Below are positions 57,093 to 64,000 of a stretch of 64,000 nucleotides of DNA, piece after piece; positions within the stretch are counted from its first letter, which is position 1; each line of letters starts with the position of its first letter. Where the stretch lies: positions 186,001 through 250,000 of the forward strand of contig NZ_JACHHA010000003.1 of NCBI RefSeq assembly GCF_014202495.1, given 5' to 3'. The notes beneath the pieces were generated by a model. That model was given only the letters and a program-made list of their open reading frames with translations. It was not told the DNA's origin and ran no database searches. The position numbers and the translations under genes are program-made. This DNA is from Cerasibacillus quisquiliarum (GTDB taxonomy: Bacteria; Bacillota; Bacilli; Bacillales; Amphibacillaceae).

Positions 57093-59549
57093 TTGACACA
57101 ATCGGAGACATTTTTAGATCTATCATTAGAAGAAGTGATGAGCGATCGATTTGGAAGATATAGTAAATATATTATTCAAGACCGCGCTCTCCCAGATGTA
57201 AGAGATGGTTTAAAACCAGTACAAAGACGAATCTTGTATGCGATGTATAAAGATCGTAATACACATGATAAAAATTATCGTAAAGCAGCTAAGACGGTAG
57301 GTACGGTTATCGGTAATTACCACCCACATGGCGACACGTCTGTTTATGATGCCATGGTGCGTCTTAGTCAAGATTGGAAAATGCGCAATATCCTAATTGA
57401 AATGCATGGTAATAACGGAAGTATTGATGGTGATCCTCCTGCGGCGATGCGTTATACCGAAACACGTTTATCAAATATCGCATCGGAATTATTAAGAGAG
57501 ATAGAGAAAGATACGGTTGATTTTATCCCTAATTTTGACGACACATCAGAAGAACCTACTGTATTACCTGCTAAATTCCCTAATTTACTTGTCAATGGCT
57601 CAACTGGTATTTCAGCTGGTTATGCTACGGACATTCCGCCACATAACTTAGAAGAAGTGATAGACGCTGTTATTATGAAAATTGATCATCCGAATGCAAG
57701 TGTAGAGAAATTAATGACTGTCATAGAAGGACCTGATTTTCCTACTGGTGGTATTATTCAAGGTATCGACGGGATTAAAAAAGCCTATGAAACAGGTAAA
57801 GGAAAAGTCATTGTTCGTGGGAAAGCAGAAATCGTTCAAATACGTGGTAATCGTGAACAAATTGTGATTGATGAAATACCATATGATGTCAATAAGGCGA
57901 ACTTAGTAAAAAGAATCGATGAACTTCGCTTAGATAGAAAAGTAGAAGGTATCGTTGAAGTACGTGATGAGACAGATCGAACAGGACTTCGCATCGTTAT
58001 CGAACTAAGAAAAGGTGCAAATAGTGAAGGGATCTTGAATTATTTATATAAACATACAGATTTACAAGTAACCTATCATTTTAATATGGTGGCTATACAA
58101 GATAAAACACCGAAACAATTGTCATTACCACAACTATTAGATGCCTATATTCAGCATCAAAAAGAGGTCGTTACGCGGCAAACATCTTATGAGTTAAGAA
58201 AATCGAAAGAACGTGCACATATTGTAGAAGGATTAATTAAAGCCGTATCCATATTAGATGAGTTAATCGCTGTTATTCGTGCTTCTAACAATAAACAAGA
58301 TGCAAAAAGTAACATCATGAAAACATTCGACTTTACTGAACAACAAGCAGAAGCGATTGTGACATTACAGCTCTATCGCTTAACAAATACTGACATCGTT
58401 TCTTTGGAAGAAGAAGCTAAAGAATTACAAAAAAAGATCACATATTACGAAAGCATCTTAAACAGTGAAAAAAAATTACTTCAGACGATAAAAAAAGATT
58501 TAAGGCGGTTAAAAAAATTATATAAAAGTGCTAGAAGAACGACGATTGAAAAGAAAATAGAAGAATTAAAAATCGATATAGAAGTTACTGTTCCTAGTGA
58601 AGATACAATCGTATCTGTCACACGTGACGGCTATATTAAGCGAACGAGTCTTCGTTCATATTCGGCATCAAATGGTGAGGATTTTCCCATTAAAGATGAA
58701 GACCATATCGTTTCACTTATTGAAGTGAACACGACTGATGACTTGTTGCTATTTACGAATAAGGGGAATTATTTGTACATTCCTGTTCATAAAATACCTG
58801 ATATTCGCTGGAAAGAAATCGGACAACACGTATCAAATATCGTCACACTAGAAGAAGGTGATGATGAAATCGTCACATCTATACCAATAAGAGAGTTTAA
58901 TAAGGGTGAATTCTTAATTTTTATAACTGAACAAGGAATGATTAAGAAAAGCCAACTTGATTTATATAAGGCACAACGATATACTCGGAGCTTAATCGCG
59001 TTAAATTTAAATGATGGTGATCAAGTGATCAATGTGTTTAAAACAGATGGAAATGAGGACATATTTATCTCAACCAATGTAGGGTATGGTCTCTGGTTTC
59101 ACGAATCGGAACTAACGCCAATTGGTGTAAGGGCAAGAGGGGTAAAATCCATTGACTTAAAAGAAGGTGAAAAAGTCATTTCGGGTCAAGCATTTACACC
59201 TGATCAGACACCATTTTTAATTGCGGTGACACAACGCGGAGCATGTAAACGTATGACAATTGATCAGTTTGAGCGTACAACGAGAGCACGGCGTGGCGTT
59301 CCGATGTTAAGAGAACTGAAAAATAAACCACATCGTATAAAAGGGTTGTATCTCGTTAAAGAATCAGATGTTCTAAAATTTACAACGACAAAAGGTATAG
59401 AACGAGATATTCATCCATTCGAATTACCAATAAGTGAACGACAAAGTAATGGATCATTTATCATTGATTCAGATAATGATGGAGAAATAACAGATGTCTG
59501 GATCAAGCAAACAGAGCCAATACCTGTTTTTAAGGATGACAAATCTTAA
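57093..59549 (+). CDS. parC: DNA topoisomerase IV subunit A
   Basis: DNA-breaking subunit, 818 residues. Catalytic tyrosine Y121 is in AAMRYTETRLS. The C-terminal third holds the beta-propeller blades with repeated GxxKR-type motifs (for example DGYIKRTSL and RGACKRMTI). The start codon is TTG at 57093, about 7 bases after GGGGGGC; no ATG is near the conserved N-terminus. In the quinolone-sensitive helix, HPHGDTSVYDAM has Thr82 and Asp86 where B. subtilis and staphylococcal ParC have Ser and Glu. Confidence 0.95.
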   Translation: MTQSETFLDLSLEEVMSDRFGRYSKYIIQDRALPDVRDGLKPVQRRILYAMYKDRNTHDKNYRKAAKTVGTVIGNYHPHGDTSVYDAMVRLSQDWKMRNILIEMHGNNGSIDGDPPAAMRYTETRLSNIASELLREIEKDTVDFIPNFDDTSEEPTVLPAKFPNLLVNGSTGISAGYATDIPPHNLEEVIDAVIMKIDHPNASVEKLMTVIEGPDFPTGGIIQGIDGIKKAYETGKGKVIVRGKAEIVQIRGNREQIVIDEIPYDVNKANLVKRIDELRLDRKVEGIVEVRDETDRTGLRIVIELRKGANSEGILNYLYKHTDLQVTYHFNMVAIQDKTPKQLSLPQLLDAYIQHQKEVVTRQTSYELRKSKERAHIVEGLIKAVSILDELIAVIRASNNKQDAKSNIMKTFDFTEQQAEAIVTLQLYRLTNTDIVSLEEEAKELQKKITYYESILNSEKKLLQTIKKDLRRLKKLYKSARRTTIEKKIEELKIDIEVTVPSEDTIVSVTRDGYIKRTSLRSYSASNGEDFPIKDEDHIVSLIEVNTTDDLLLFTNKGNYLYIPVHKIPDIRWKEIGQHVSNIVTLEEGDDEIVTSIPIREFNKGEFLIFITEQGMIKKSQLDLYKAQRYTRSLIALNLNDGDQVINVFKTDGNEDIFISTNVGYGLWFHESELTPIGVRARGVKSIDLKEGEKVISGQAFTPDQTPFLIAVTQRGACKRMTIDQFERTTRARRGVPMLRELKNKPHRIKGLYLVKESDVLKFTTTKGIERDIHPFELPISERQSNGSFIIDSDNDGEITDVWIKQTEPIPVFKDDKS

Positions 59550-59553
59550 AGTT

Positions 59554-59628
59554 AAAAAGAACTGAGACAAAACAATAACGATCATCGCGTGAGCTTGAAT
59601 CGTTAAATGATTTGTCTCGGTCTTTTTT
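59554..59628 (+). terminator. Terminator after parE-parC
   Basis: An outer stem AAAAGA-CTGAGACAAA pairs with TTTGTCTCGGTCTTTT, with a longer internal loop and a tail of six T. Confidence 0.85.
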
Positions 59629-59697
59629 GTTAAATCACTCTTGTATAATCTGAAAAATGTGATAAGATATTAGCAAAGATTGAAGGGAGGGTATAAA

Positions 59698-60267
59698 ATT
59701 TCTGAATTAAAAAATGAAATTATTCAAACGTCGTTAACACTTTTTGACAAGTATGGTTTCCATGGAGTAAGTGTTAATAAAATAGTCAGTGAAGTTGGGA
59801 CATCAAAAGGGGGATTTTATCATTATTTTTCTTCAAAAGACGAAGTGCTTTATTTAATACATGATGAATTTATTTCATATGCTCTTAAAAAAGCATATGA
59901 AAGCTTTCATAAACATAAAAGTCCAACAAATAAACTTCGTGATATCATTAATAACTTTGTAAAAGTATTTGATTTGTATCATGCACATATTACCGTCTTT
60001 TATCAAGAACAAATCTACTTACCTAATCCCTATGAGATGATGATAAAAAAGAAAAGAGACCAATTTAGAGATATTATTATTAAAACGATACAACTAGGTG
60101 TTGAATCTGATGAATTTCGTAAAGAGCTTCATCCAGTTATTACAGCAATGGCAATACTTGGAATGGTAAACTGGATTTATAGATGGTATCGAAAAGACGG
60201 TAAGAAATCAATTGAAGAAATTGCTCAATATTATGAAGATATGATTATTCATGCGGTCATTAAATAA
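59698..60267 (+). CDS. TetR-family regulator of the acyl-CoA dehydrogenase operon, probable ATT start
   Basis: A 189-residue repressor. The N-terminal helix-turn-helix (FHGVSVNKIVSEVGTSKGGF, YHYFSSKDEVLY) is typical of TetR regulators of fatty acid or branched-chain acyl-CoA catabolism (YsiA/FadR-like). There is no ATG or GTG near the N-terminus. The ribosome site AAGGGAGG (59683-59690) is seven bases from an ATT codon at 59698, giving a first-residue-plus-SELKNEIIQTS start. A TTG at 59680 is in frame but precedes the ribosome site and has no site of its own. Its likely operator is the inverted repeat at 60329-60348. Confidence 0.82.
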   Translation: MSELKNEIIQTSLTLFDKYGFHGVSVNKIVSEVGTSKGGFYHYFSSKDEVLYLIHDEFISYALKKAYESFHKHKSPTNKLRDIINNFVKVFDLYHAHITVFYQEQIYLPNPYEMMIKKKRDQFRDIIIKTIQLGVESDEFRKELHPVITAMAILGMVNWIYRWYRKDGKKSIEEIAQYYEDMIIHAVIK

Positions 60268-60328
60268 TACTTTCAAATGTAAGCACTTACAAAGTCATTT
60301 TTGTTGATGCGAATTATTTTTTAATATC

Positions 60329-60348
60329 AACAGACCAATCAGTCTGTT
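60329..60348. promoter_or_regulatory. TetR-type operator in front of the acyl-CoA operon
   Basis: Perfect 7-bp arms AACAGAC and GTCTGTT around CAATCA (60329-60335, 60342-60348), between the TetR gene and the acyl-CoA dehydrogenase. The GACCAATCAGTC core has the style of known TetR-family sites. Binding is inferred. Confidence 0.6.
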
Positions 60349-60381
60349 ATAACATGCTATGAAAAGGAGGGTTTAACATCT

Positions 60382-61524
60382 ATGAATTTTGAACTGACAC
60401 GTGAGCAAACAATGATTAAAAAAATGGTACGAGAATTTGCTGAAGAAGTAATCCAACCTGAAGCGATTCAAATTGATCAAGAAGCGAAGTTCCCTAAGCA
60501 TATCTTCAAACAAATGGGTGAACTCGGGTTAATGGGGATCCCTTTCCCAGAAAAATATGGTGGTTCTGGGGGTGATACGATTTCCTATGCGATTGCCGCT
60601 GAAGAAATTGCTAGAGTATGTGCTAGCACTGGACTTAGTTATGCAGCCAATGTCTCATTAGGAGCAAGTCCAATCTATTATTTTGGTACTGAAGAACAAA
60701 AAGAAACATATTTAGTCCCAATGGCTAGTGGAAAAACACTTGGAGCATTCGGCTTAACTGAACCAAATGCTGGCTCAGATGCAGGCGGGACAAGGACAAC
60801 GGCTACATTAGATGGAGATGAATACGTGATTAATGGGGAAAAATGTTTTATTACAAATGCTAGTTTTGCTCAAACAATTATCGTAACAGCCGTTACGGGA
60901 AAAGATAAACATGGAAAAAACATAATCTCTGCAATGATTGTTCCAACCAATCGTGAGGGATTAACGATTACGAGTCATTACGATAAAATGGGTGTTCGTG
61001 GTTCAGATACAGCAGAAGTCGTTTTAGATCACGTAAGGGTTCCGAAAGATTATTTATTAGGTGATCCACAAAAGGGGTTTAAACAATTTTTATACACATT
61101 AGATGGGGGCAGGATATCGATTGCAGCGTTAGGAGTAGGTATTGCTCAAGCAGCTTTAGACAAAGCATTGGCATATGCGAAAGAACGAACGCAATTTGGT
61201 CAATCGATATCGAAGTTTCAAGCGATTCAATTTAAGTTAGCAGATATGGCAATGGAGGTTGAACTCGCAAGACAGATGGTTTATAAGGCCGCATGGTTAA
61301 AAGATCAAAATAAACCATTTACGAAGGAAGCGGCTTTTGCAAAACTTTTTGCGACAGAAACAGCTGTCCGGTCTGCTAATCAAGCTATACAGATTCATGG
61401 GGGATATGGATATATGAGAGAATATGAGGTTGAGAGGTATTTACGTGATGCTAAATTGTTAGAAATCGGTGAGGGGACATCAGAAATTCAACGCTTAGTC
61501 ATTGCAAGACAATTAGGATGTTAA
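60382..61524 (+). CDS. yngJ: Acyl-CoA dehydrogenase (short/branched chain; YngJ-like)
   Basis: FAD enzyme that introduces the alpha-beta double bond into an acyl-CoA, 380 residues. Motifs are [11 protein letters not shown] near residue 130, [12 protein letters not shown] near 155 and [20 protein letters not shown] near 340. The glutamate in [10 protein letters not shown] (near 367) sits at the catalytic-base position of short- and medium-chain dehydrogenases; human isovaleryl-CoA dehydrogenase instead uses a base earlier in the sequence. A strong site (AAAGGAGGGT) precedes the ATG. The operon context (carboxylase, methylglutaconyl-type hydratase) suggests isovaleryl-CoA, but butyryl-CoA is possible. 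Confidence 0.9.
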   Translation: MNFELTREQTMIKKMVREFAEEVIQPEAIQIDQEAKFPKHIFKQMGELGLMGIPFPEKYGGSGGDTISYAIAAEEIARVCASTGLSYAANVSLGASPIYYFGTEEQKETYLVPMASGKTLGAFGLTEPNAGSDAGGTRTTATLDGDEYVINGEKCFITNASFAQTIIVTAVTGKDKHGKNIISAMIVPTNREGLTITSHYDKMGVRGSDTAEVVLDHVRVPKDYLLGDPQKGFKQFLYTLDGGRISIAALGVGIAQAALDKALAYAKERTQFGQSISKFQAIQFKLADMAMEVELARQMVYKAAWLKDQNKPFTKEAAFAKLFATETAVRSANQAIQIHGGYGYMREYEVERYLRDAKLLEIGEGTSEIQRLVIARQLGC

Positions 61525-61537
61525 AGGAAGTGATACC

Positions 61538-62890
61538 ATGATTAAAAAAGTATTAATTGCTAATCGTGGGGAAATAGCCGCACGTATTATTCGTTCAGCT
61601 AAACAATTAGGAATAAAAACGGTTGCTGTTTTTTCTGAGGTGGATGAAAATAGTCCTTTTGTTCAGATGGCTGATGAAAGTTACCTTTTAGGTCCTGCAC
61701 GAGTGAATGAAAGTTACTTAAATATAGATAAAATCATCGAGATTGCAAAGGAATATAGAGCAGATGCCATTCATCCAGGTTACGGGTTTTTAAGTGAGAA
61801 TCATTTATTTGCAGAGAAATGTGAAAAAGAAGGTATCATATTTGTCGGTCCGAATAGTCAGGTTCTAAAACAAATGGGAAGTAAAATTGAAGCACGGAAG
61901 ATAATGAAAGAAGCAGGTGTACCTGTTGTTCCTGGATCAATAGAAGCATTAGATACTATTGATGAAGCTAAAGCATTTGCTAAGGAAATTGGTTATCCAG
62001 TTATGTTAAAAGCCTCACTCGGTGGCGGCGGTATCGGGATGCAAGTTGTTCAGTCAGATGAAGAGTTGGAAAATGTTTTTCTTGATAATCAACAACGTGC
62101 CAAACAATTCTTTGGTGATGGTTCGATGTTTATCGAGAAGAAGATCGATGATGCTCGTCATATCGAGGTACAAATTTTAGCAGATCAACATGGAAATGTG
62201 ATGCACTTATTTGAACGAGAATGTTCAATCCAACGCCGGAACCAGAAGGTGATAGAAGAAGCCCCATCATCTTTTATTTCGGAAGCAACCCGAGAAAAAA
62301 TGGGGGAAGCAGCGATTCGTGCAGCAAAAGCTGTTGATTATACAAATGTTGGTACAGTTGAATTTTTAGTCGATAGTGAGGAAAACTTTTACTTTATAGA
62401 AATGAATGCACGTATTCAAGTTGAGCATCCGATTACAGAAGAAGTAACAGGTGTTGATTTAGTTAAAGAACAACTGCTTATTGCTAGTGGGAATCCATTG
62501 TCTTTAAATAAAAATGACATCAAGATAAAAGGTCACGCTATTGAGACACGTATTTATGCAGAAGATCCTGAGCGTTTTTTCCCATCTCCTGGACAGATTA
62601 CGCGTTTAGATTTACCAGAAGGTGAACATATACGACATGAATTAGGTGTTTCTAGCTCTTTTCAAGTCACGCCATTCTATGATCCGATGATTGCTAAACT
62701 CATTGTGTCTGGAGCATCACGAGAGGAAGCGATTGAAAGAATGAAAGATGCTTTAAACAATTATCATATTGATGGAATTAAAACAAATATACCGATGTTA
62801 AAAACGATTATTGAACATGATCAATTCAAAAAAGGAAATACAAAAATTTCATTTGTTGATGAGTATTATTTACCTATGTTAAAAAAATAA
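61538..62890 (+). CDS. yngH: Biotin carboxylase subunit of an acyl-CoA carboxylase (YngH-like)
   Basis: A 450-residue ATP-grasp biotin carboxylase. It begins IKKVLIANRGEIAARIIRSA. The glycine-rich ATP loop is KASLGGGGIGMQVV near residue 165, and the active-site blocks MNARIQVEHPITEEVTGVDL and RIYAEDPERFFPSPG are present. With the 70-residue biotin carrier protein and the carboxyltransferase that begins at 63925 it forms a separate-subunit carboxylase. Methylcrotonyl-CoA is the likely substrate by analogy with the B. subtilis yng operon; acetyl-CoA carboxylase AccC is usually elsewhere, next to accB. Confidence 0.92.
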   Translation: MIKKVLIANRGEIAARIIRSAKQLGIKTVAVFSEVDENSPFVQMADESYLLGPARVNESYLNIDKIIEIAKEYRADAIHPGYGFLSENHLFAEKCEKEGIIFVGPNSQVLKQMGSKIEARKIMKEAGVPVVPGSIEALDTIDEAKAFAKEIGYPVMLKASLGGGGIGMQVVQSDEELENVFLDNQQRAKQFFGDGSMFIEKKIDDARHIEVQILADQHGNVMHLFERECSIQRRNQKVIEEAPSSFISEATREKMGEAAIRAAKAVDYTNVGTVEFLVDSEENFYFIEMNARIQVEHPITEEVTGVDLVKEQLLIASGNPLSLNKNDIKIKGHAIETRIYAEDPERFFPSPGQITRLDLPEGEHIRHELGVSSSFQVTPFYDPMIAKLIVSGASREEAIERMKDALNNYHIDGIKTNIPMLKTIIEHDQFKKGNTKISFVDEYYLPMLKK

Positions 62891-62902
62891 AGGAGGATAA
62901 AC

Positions 62903-63115
62903 ATGAAAGAAATTACAGCGAATATGGCAGGAAGTGTTTGGAAGGTATTGGTTCAAGAAGGAGAACAAGTTGAGATTGATCAAGATGTTGTTATTTTAGA
63001 ATCTATGAAAATGGAAATTCCAATTGCTACAGAAGATGATGGGATCGTAAAAGAGATTAAAGTTAAAGAAGGTGATTTTGTCAATGAAGGTGATGTGTTA
63101 GTAACGTTAGAATAA
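62903..63115 (+). CDS. yngHB: Biotin/lipoyl carrier protein (YngHB-like)
   Basis: A 70-residue biotinyl domain with the biotinylated lysine K36 in the motif ILESMKMEIP. It is the mobile carboxyl carrier between the biotin carboxylase just upstream and the carboxyltransferase at the window end. Ribosome site AAAGGAGG. Being a stand-alone domain without a long linker, it differs from AccB. The final bases overlap the upstream ATG region of the next gene but not its chosen start. Confidence 0.93.
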   Translation: MKEITANMAGSVWKVLVQEGEQVEIDQDVVILESMKMEIPIATEDDGIVKEIKVKEGDFVNEGDVLVTLE

Positions 63116-63132
63116 TGCAGGAGGTGTGCCAT

Positions 63133-63909
63133 ATGACTCATTTAATAAAATGTGATGTGATCGATCATGTAGCTCTATTAACATTAAATCGTGAAGCTTC
63201 ACGAAATGCTTTATCACAGCAATTATTGTATGAATTAGCCGAACAAATTGAAAAGATTGATCATAACAAAGAAATTTATTGTACAGTGATTACTGGAGCA
63301 GGCGATCGAGCGTTCTGTGCAGGAGCAGATTTAAAAGAACGACGTGGTATGTCAGATACAGAAGTTATTCAAGCCGTTAAACAGATCGGTAAGACAGTTC
63401 AACGTATCGAATTGATGAAAATGCCTGTCATCGCAGCAATAAACGGTGCAGCTTTCGGTGGTGGATTAGAATTAGCATTAGCCTGTGATATTCGGATAGC
63501 TAAAGAAGGAGTAAAAATGGGATTAACAGAAACATCTTTGGCTATCATCCCTGGTGCTGGCGGAACACAACGGCTTTCCCGTTTAGTTGGTATAGGAAAA
63601 GCAAAGGAACTCATTTTTACCGCTCAACCTATGACAGCTTCTGAAGCTTTAGAAATCGGTCTTGTGGAGCAATTGACAACAGATGATGTTGTTGATAAAG
63701 CTTTAGAGATGGCCCAAACAATTGCTAATAATGGCCCGATTGCACTAGAGCAAGCGAAACGTGCGATTCAATTAGGTGCTGAGACAGACTTAACCACGGG
63801 TTTAAGTATAGAATATCTTTGTTATGAAAAAACAATTCCTACTGAAGATCGTCAAGAAGGTTTATTAGCCTTTAAAGAAAAACGGAAGCCAATTTATTAC
63901 GGTAAATAG
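63133..63909 (+). CDS. yngF: Enoyl-CoA hydratase/isomerase (methylglutaconyl-CoA hydratase type; YngF-like)
   Basis: A 258-residue crotonase-fold enzyme. The oxyanion-hole segments are AFCAGADLKERR near residue 60-70 and NGAAFGGGLELALACD near 105-115, and the catalytic-glutamate region is LTETSLAIIPGAGGTQRL. The ATG at 63133 follows CAGGAGGTG; an earlier ATG at 63115 lies before that site. In the leucine pathway this enzyme hydrates 3-methylglutaconyl-CoA to HMG-CoA. Confidence 0.9.
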   Translation: MTHLIKCDVIDHVALLTLNREASRNALSQQLLYELAEQIEKIDHNKEIYCTVITGAGDRAFCAGADLKERRGMSDTEVIQAVKQIGKTVQRIELMKMPVIAAINGAAFGGGLELALACDIRIAKEGVKMGLTETSLAIIPGAGGTQRLSRLVGIGKAKELIFTAQPMTASEALEIGLVEQLTTDDVVDKALEMAQTIANNGPIALEQAKRAIQLGAETDLTTGLSIEYLCYEKTIPTEDRQEGLLAFKEKRKPIYYGK

Positions 63910-63924
63910 GGGGAATGATATGAC

Positions 63925-64000
63925 ATGACATACGTCGACGTATTACAAGAACGTATTAAACAGATAAAAAAAGGCGGAAAAGAAAAATATCATCAACGCA
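63925..64000 (+). CDS. yngE: Acyl-CoA carboxylase carboxyltransferase subunit, N-terminus only (YngE-like; gene continues past the window)
   Basis: The first 25 codons of the next operon gene are present, starting at the ATG at 63925 after TAGGGGGAA. The sequence VLQERIKQIKKGGKEKYHQR fits the N-terminus of methylcrotonyl/propionyl-CoA carboxyltransferases such as YngE, where GG..KYHE.. is conserved. The assignment rests on these few residues and on the operon context. It would supply the carboxyltransferase reaction for the subunits encoded just upstream. Confidence 0.7.
   Translation, partial: MTYVDVLQERIKQIKKGGKEKYHQR

Overview
The window is a 64 kb stretch of chromosome from an AT-rich, endospore-forming member of the Bacillaceae (Firmicutes). 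The evidence is gene order that follows Bacillus subtilis almost gene by gene, strong AGGAGG-type ribosome binding sites, and many sporulation genes (spoVFB, spoIIIE, spoVS, cotE, spoVK, sirA, tlp). The genus cannot be fixed from sequence alone; a halotolerant Bacillaceae genus such as Oceanobacillus or Virgibacillus would fit. There are no rRNA or tRNA genes, CRISPR arrays, insertion sequences or prophage. The only recombinase gene is the chromosomal serine recombinase yneB.

Layout. 1-7.1 kb: end of the dipicolinate/diaminopimelate operon (spoVFB-asd-dapG-dapA), convergent ylzJ-tepA, then spoIIIE. 7.3-13 kb: a GntR regulator and a complete nucleoside-type ABC importer (lipoprotein, ATPase, two permeases). 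13-25 kb: ymfF-H-I-J-K, rodZ, pgsA, cinA, recA, rny, ymdB, spoVS. 25-38 kb: miaB-ricA, cotE, mutS-mutL, a dps gene, miaA-hfq, spoVK, hflX-ynbB. 37.8-40 kb: the SOS control region, with lexA divergent from a 30-codon membrane peptide gene, then yneB and ynzC. 40-52 kb: tkt, sirA, yneF, ccdA, an isolated mrpB-like gene, a frameshifted yneI, ccdC, yneK, a PAS histidine kinase, aconitase, yneN, tlp, yneP-yneQ. 52-54.4 kb (minus strand): plsY, folE2, yidD, yneR. 54.5-59.5 kb: a CoA-binding protein gene, parE-parC. 59.7-64 kb: a TetR regulator and an acyl-CoA dehydrogenase/biotin-dependent carboxylase operon of the yng (leucine degradation) type, cut by the window end.

How the genes work together. 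Several modules are clear: lysine/diaminopimelate/dipicolinate synthesis for wall and spore; nucleoside uptake under a local GntR repressor; the SOS response (recA and lexA plus the small peptide gene, with LexA-like boxes); mismatch repair; tRNA A37 modification (miaA, miaB, ricA); cytochrome c maturation (ccdA, ccdC); chromosome segregation (spoIIIE, parE, parC); and branched-chain acyl-CoA catabolism. The most interesting departures from the B. subtilis template are: (i) the yneA position holds a 30-residue single-membrane-segment peptide under three LexA-like boxes; (ii) a lone MrpB-type antiporter subunit sits inside the ccd region; (iii) yneI is broken by a frameshift; (iv) rnjB and glnRA are missing from their usual places; (v) a TetR regulator appears to start at ATT; (vi) a perfect inverted repeat, probably its operator, lies in front of the acyl-CoA dehydrogenase operon.
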